DNA of 24,085 bases from a virus: the IMG/VR virus record IMGVR_UViG_3300017917_001778, positions 1 through 24,085 of that record; one strand, 5' to 3'. The notes below the pieces were generated by a model. The model had not been told where the DNA came from. It searched no databases and saw only the letters and a program-made list of their open reading frames with translations. This document shows, one piece after another, positions 20,499 to 24,085 of the stretch. Made by a program: the position numbers and the translations under genes. The number at the start of each line of letters is the position of its first letter. The stretch's first letter is position 1.

Positions 20499-23117
20499 TG
20501 TGAAGTAATTCACAAATTGATTTCTAGCAGTCATTTGATTATTAACCATCGTACCAGTTTTTACTGGGCTAGTTGCTCCAGATTTATCGAAAGAATAATG
20601 TATCCAAGAAATAACTATAGTTCCTCGTCTTTCAAATTCAAGTAATAGTTGCTTATGAGGGATATTGTCTCTTATCCATTTTGCTATAGTAAAATACTGA
20701 GGATAGGAGTACGCGGGAAATTGAAGATCTGCCGCCATGCCTCTGCCATGATCTCCCTCAGGCCTTGGTTCATTTTTGCCGGTTTTCTTATTATAAAATA
20801 ATTTTCCGTCTTCTCTAAATCCAGATGTAACTACTACATCTGGATACTTTTTCATTATTAATTCTATCTGTTCTGCTAAAAATTTTAAGTTACACGCAAT
20901 ATCTGCTCTACTAAGTCCAAGTTGTGCTTTTAAAGGATCCACAGTAATGAAATTTCCTAGTACAAAATTCTTAGATATTTTAAGAGATTTTGGAAAATTA
21001 TTTTGTTTATCAAATGCCGCAAATTCAGAACAAGTAGTAGCAATTTTTGCACTACTCACCGCTGTAGGAGTAATACCTTTATTAGCATCTACTCCTGTAG
21101 TATTGTATGTCCCATCTTCTATAGTACCATCATTTAATTTATCTGTTCGTAGTTGTTGTGCTGCAGCAGTTTTGGCAGAGTCTGGATCATCATGCAAAAA
21201 AGTATTTTGATTAGTTTCAACACTATTCTTGGGAGGTTTGATTACTATAGAAGGAGTAATTTTATCGGGAGTATCCATTGCGGGGATTTTTACTTCCTGA
21301 AGTTTTGTTGCCCCCATCTTAGTTTTAATAACTGTAGCATCCATTTTTAATTCAAATCCACCATCAATACTTGTGGATTGTGTACCTTGCATAACTAGTT
21401 TTGAACTAGATTTCAATGTTAAATTATTTTCCTTAGAAAAAAGATTTAATTCTTTTCCTTGAATTTTCAATTGTTCATCTGATACTATAGTAAAACCTTT
21501 CTTTGCAGATATATTAACTGTTTCGCCTATAAGATTTAGTTTGCCTGCTGACTTAATGCTTACATCATTATTACCAACGATAGTAGTTGTACCTACTACT
21601 TGGATGTCCGCATTATTTTTAACAAATATTTTAGAAGAACCATCCACGGTTACATTCTGCGCACCTCTAATGTAAACATAATCATTGTTATCTATAACTT
21701 CATATCTATCACCTATAGTTTTACGAACACTTGTTCCATTGACATCTATTTCTATAAAAGTGCCAGATTTATGATAGATATTAATTCTTTCTCCACTTGG
21801 AGTATTATCAAATTCTAATAGATGCCCAGCTTCTGTTTCTAGAACTTGATTATATGGATATACGCCACCAAAAGGACTTGGGGGCTGATTCCATACTTGT
21901 GTAGAATTAGCTAAACCCACATCTGTTGCTCTAGTATTATCTTTCAAAGATATTGAAGGATGATCTTTTACACCTCTAGCTAATTTGTTAGTATCTGGTT
22001 GCCCTGCATAGTCTGCTTTCGGATAAACAGCATTGGGGTCCTTAAATCCTTGAAGGCTAAGCAATTGAGAATTTTTGTCTACATTATAATCAAATATATC
22101 TGTTATTAATGAATCTACAGGTAATGCTGTACTACCACCAATTGCATTACTACCTAATGCGTAGTAATCTTGTGTTGTTTTTCTACCATCTGATGCTGTT
22201 AAGCCTTTAGTTGCTAATTGTAATGCCCCGCCAATACCTCCGAGATGAGCGGCACTTAGTAGTCCGGCAATTTTTTCAGGTGGATCGGTGTTACTTATAG
22301 CATCTTTTTTCTTTAAAAAATTATAACTATACTCAAGATTTTTGAACATTATCAATTCTTGGACTGTTCCATTCTTATAAAAATCTTCTAAAGATTTTAA
22401 ACCATTTTTGTTTAACCATAAAGAATTGTTATTTAAATTACTATTATCTTTATTTTTAGAATCACCTAAACCAAAATGTTTCACGTAACCAAGAGTTGCT
22501 AAAGCTTCATAACCAAATTGATATTTGCCAACATAACCTAATGAATTTTTTGTTCTATAGTTTTGTTTGCCACCAGGGACAGATGATGATTCAGATTCAC
22601 CAATCTTATCCATTAAACTTTTAATCTGAGATACATTTAAGGGAGGTAAATTATTTGTAATGAAATCTTTGGTTGCTGGGTCAGTATTAAGAGAACTCGA
22701 AATTATTATTGGTTCACCTGATCCATCGGTAACAGTACTACCGTCACTTGATGTAACATAATTATTGTTTTGTTTATTAACTCTTTTAGCTTTTTCAAAT
22801 GGATCAGATTTATTTTTGCCGGCAAGTGTTCCCATCATAATAGGTTGTTGCATATCATTACCGTCTAAAAACCAACCAACAACCCAGGATCCTTCTAAAA
22901 CTCCAACTGGCGCTGTGCCTTTACCTGATATAGCCGCCGAAGTGATTGGTTGTAAAGGCATTGCCCAAGGTAAATCTTTTGTTGGTAGTATATTTTTATC
23001 TTCTGTATGCAAACCAAAGATTCTTACCTTACATCTTCCAAGTTCTTCAGGGTCATTTCTATCTTCTACTACTCCGACCCACCAACCTAAATTATTGGAT
23101 TGTTTATTAGTAAACAT
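20496..23117 (-). CDS. gp5: Baseplate central spike (gp5-like) with transglycosylase-like and M15 peptidase domains
   Basis: This is the central spike of the tail hub, acting on the envelope at injection. It has 873 residues against 575 in T4. Residues 8-100 are the OB-fold (NLGWWVGVVEDRNDPEELGRCKVRIFG split over 9-35, ...GTLAGK). About 160-330 resembles a tail transglycosylase: IGESESSS (172-179, E174 or E176 a candidate acid) and GYVGKYQFGYEALATLGY (194-211). Residues 425-605 are the beta-helix, with VgrG/gp5-like repeats such as SIKSAGKLNLIGETVNISA. Residues 735-870 form an M15/VanY-type zinc peptidase with SGFRED (765-770), GDHGRGMAAD (788-797, H790 and D797) and SWIHYSF (837-843, H840). 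The muralytic domain sits between OB-fold and helix, exactly as T4's lysozyme does. The start overlaps the hub gene by 11 bp. Confidence 0.93.
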   Translation of the reverse strand: MFTNKQSNNLGWWVGVVEDRNDPEELGRCKVRIFGLHTEDKNILPTKDLPWAMPLQPITSAAISGKGTAPVGVLEGSWVVGWFLDGNDMQQPIMMGTLAGKNKSDPFEKAKRVNKQNNNYVTSSDGSTVTDGSGEPIIISSSLNTDPATKDFITNNLPPLNVSQIKSLMDKIGESESSSVPGGKQNYRTKNSLGYVGKYQFGYEALATLGYVKHFGLGDSKNKDNSNLNNNSLWLNKNGLKSLEDFYKNGTVQELIMFKNLEYSYNFLKKKDAISNTDPPEKIAGLLSAAHLGGIGGALQLATKGLTASDGRKTTQDYYALGSNAIGGSTALPVDSLITDIFDYNVDKNSQLLSLQGFKDPNAVYPKADYAGQPDTNKLARGVKDHPSISLKDNTRATDVGLANSTQVWNQPPSPFGGVYPYNQVLETEAGHLLEFDNTPSGERINIYHKSGTFIEIDVNGTSVRKTIGDRYEVIDNNDYVYIRGAQNVTVDGSSKIFVKNNADIQVVGTTTIVGNNDVSIKSAGKLNLIGETVNISAKKGFTIVSDEQLKIQGKELNLFSKENNLTLKSSSKLVMQGTQSTSIDGGFELKMDATVIKTKMGATKLQEVKIPAMDTPDKITPSIVIKPPKNSVETNQNTFLHDDPDSAKTAAAQQLRTDKLNDGTIEDGTYNTTGVDANKGITPTAVSSAKIATTCSEFAAFDKQNNFPKSLKISKNFVLGNFITVDPLKAQLGLSRADIACNLKFLAEQIELIMKKYPDVVVTSGFREDGKLFYNKKTGKNEPRPEGDHGRGMAADLQFPAYSYPQYFTIAKWIRDNIPHKQLLLEFERRGTIVISWIHYSFDKSGATSPVKTGTMVNNQMTARNQFVNYFT

Positions 23118-24085
23118 CTGCTATAGCTGTAAAAGAATCTTTAGTAACTTCCATAATCATACTATGCCTTGGTAAAGCACTAATTTTATGATGAATTTTA
23201 GTTATAAGATAATTTCCAGATGACATTGGATCAAAATTTTCTGCTGATCTATCACTGTCGTCAAGTGGTCCTGTATCTGGTAAATCTATATACATTAGAG
23301 AACCGACTTCTACATCTGTTCTTCCAGGAATGACTATTTCCATATTGTAATTATTCAAGTTTAATAGATTAGATAATCTGTTGCCGTAAATTTCCGACAC
23401 TTTTTCTGTAAAATTATCTTCAACATCAGTATGTAATCCCGGATGCTTAAAATTTATTTTAAAATTATTTGATGGATTAACTACTGCACCGTTGACAAAT
23501 AAAGGTGCTGATTTTACATCTTTGTTACCTGCACTGTGAGCATATTCAGAAAATTGTTCTGGATATGAATAATCCACATACTCATAATCCTTATCCATAA
23601 TATTTAAGTCTATAACTCTAGTACCGTAGTAACCACTAGTAATGTTTTCTAGATTATTAGTTGATGTTAGCATTCTAACATCTTGAATTTGAAATAATTT
23701 TTTGTTGGCATCAGTAGTTTCAAAAACACCTGGAGGAAAATATCTGTATGCTCCTATTGATACATTTATACCAAGATTAAATATTGTTTCTATTGGTGTA
23801 AAATAGAAAATCTTATTTCCCTCAAAGAACATGTAATTACATGCTTTTCCACTTTTTGGTATTGCTTTAGATGCTAACCACTGTATACATTTTATAGGAG
23901 ACCAACCTGGGCTAACGAATTTAACACTATTTTCAGTTTCGTCAATTATTGCTAATTGACTTTTAGGCATATTATCTATTTTTTCACCATTAGGTGAAAT
24001 ATATCTTGTATTAGTAAAATAATTTTCAAAAATGTCTCCTACTATATCTGAGACTTTACCTTCAAAGGCCTGTCTGATAGGTAAT
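23107..24085 (-). CDS. gp27: Baseplate hub subunit (gp27-like), 5' end outside window
   Basis: Probably the hub ring protein that holds the gp5 spike. The frame is open from the right edge, giving about 325 residues. The Met at 23970 is internal: 38 further in-frame codons precede it (including SDIVGDIFENYF) without a stop. Later segments are SPGWSPIKCIQWLASKAIP, a strand pair NYMFFEGNKIFYFTPIETIF, and GYYGTRVIDLNIMDKDYEYVDYSYPEQF. Close to the end are NLNNYNMEIVIPGRTDVEVGSLMYIDLP and the strand GNYLITKIHHKISALPRHSMIMEVTKDSF, patterns shared with gp27-type hub beta-barrels. T4 gp27 has 391 residues, so little is probably missing. Overlap with gp5 by 11 bp fits the known partnership of the two proteins. 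Confidence 0.75.
   Translation of the reverse strand, partial: LPIRQAFEGKVSDIVGDIFENYFTNTRYISPNGEKIDNMPKSQLAIIDETENSVKFVSPGWSPIKCIQWLASKAIPKSGKACNYMFFEGNKIFYFTPIETIFNLGINVSIGAYRYFPPGVFETTDANKKLFQIQDVRMLTSTNNLENITSGYYGTRVIDLNIMDKDYEYVDYSYPEQFSEYAHSAGNKDVKSAPLFVNGAVVNPSNNFKINFKHPGLHTDVEDNFTEKVSEIYGNRLSNLLNLNNYNMEIVIPGRTDVEVGSLMYIDLPDTGPLDDSDRSAENFDPMSSGNYLITKIHHKISALPRHSMIMEVTKDSFTAIADVY

Noticed and set aside
23968-23970. ATG at 23970 as the true start of the hub gene
   Set aside because: The frame stays open for 38 more codons to the window edge, with protein-like sequence. The length from this Met would also be well short of gp27.

Overview
The window is a compact, single-direction block of T4-like (myovirus) virion genes. 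All 15 genes I can support lie on the minus strand, so transcription runs from base 24085 towards base 1. The DNA is AT-rich, about one third G+C by eye, and uniform in composition. Genes are packed with 1-11 bp overlaps or 0-11 bp gaps. The only larger gap is 59 bp, between the two neck genes. I see no tRNA, CRISPR array, insertion sequence or integrase. Several proteins (gp6, gp7-like, gp8, gp13, the first large fibre-like protein) read like those of marine or freshwater T4-like phages of the cyanophage/pelagiphage type rather than coliphage T4 itself. The host is probably a Gram-negative aquatic bacterium. This is inferred from family resemblance, and the exact host cannot be read from the sequence.

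Layout in transcription order. (1) Baseplate hub: a gp27-like hub protein cut by the right edge (23107-24085), then a very large gp5-like spike protein (20496-23117). The gp5-like protein appears to carry a transglycosylase-like domain where T4 has its lysozyme, plus an M15-type peptidase after the beta-helix. (2) Baseplate wedge: gp25, gp6, a gp7-position protein and gp8 (15308-20484). (3) Host-contact region, where T4 has genes 9, 10, 11, 12 and wac. It holds a 1335-residue DUF4815-like protein with a chitin-binding-like module and a C-terminal S74 chaperone, a 213-residue protein, a 613-residue protein, a 73-residue coiled-coil protein, a 1450-residue repeat fibre and a 109-residue beta protein (3903-15299). 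(4) Neck and tail completion: gp13, gp14 and gp15. (5) DNA packaging: small terminase gp16 and large terminase gp17, the latter cut by the left edge (1-1210).

Together these genes build the end of the tail that recognises the host, attaches and breaches the envelope, then the neck that joins tail to head, and the motor that fills the head. Gene order 5-25-6-7-8-[fibres]-13-14-15-16-17 follows the conserved T4-like core. The fibre block is the variable part, and it holds most of the unusual structure: four tandem-repeat systems inside one gene, a cysteine-rich fibre tip, and two candidate self-processing or chaperone C-termini.

I found no wholly new biological system. The points most worth a second look are the two-enzyme gp5, the nearly identical 17-bp sequence covering the stop/start junction in front of both gene 25 and gene 8 (a possible late promoter), the synonymously diversified 90-bp repeats of the fibre, and the embedded carbohydrate-binding-like module.
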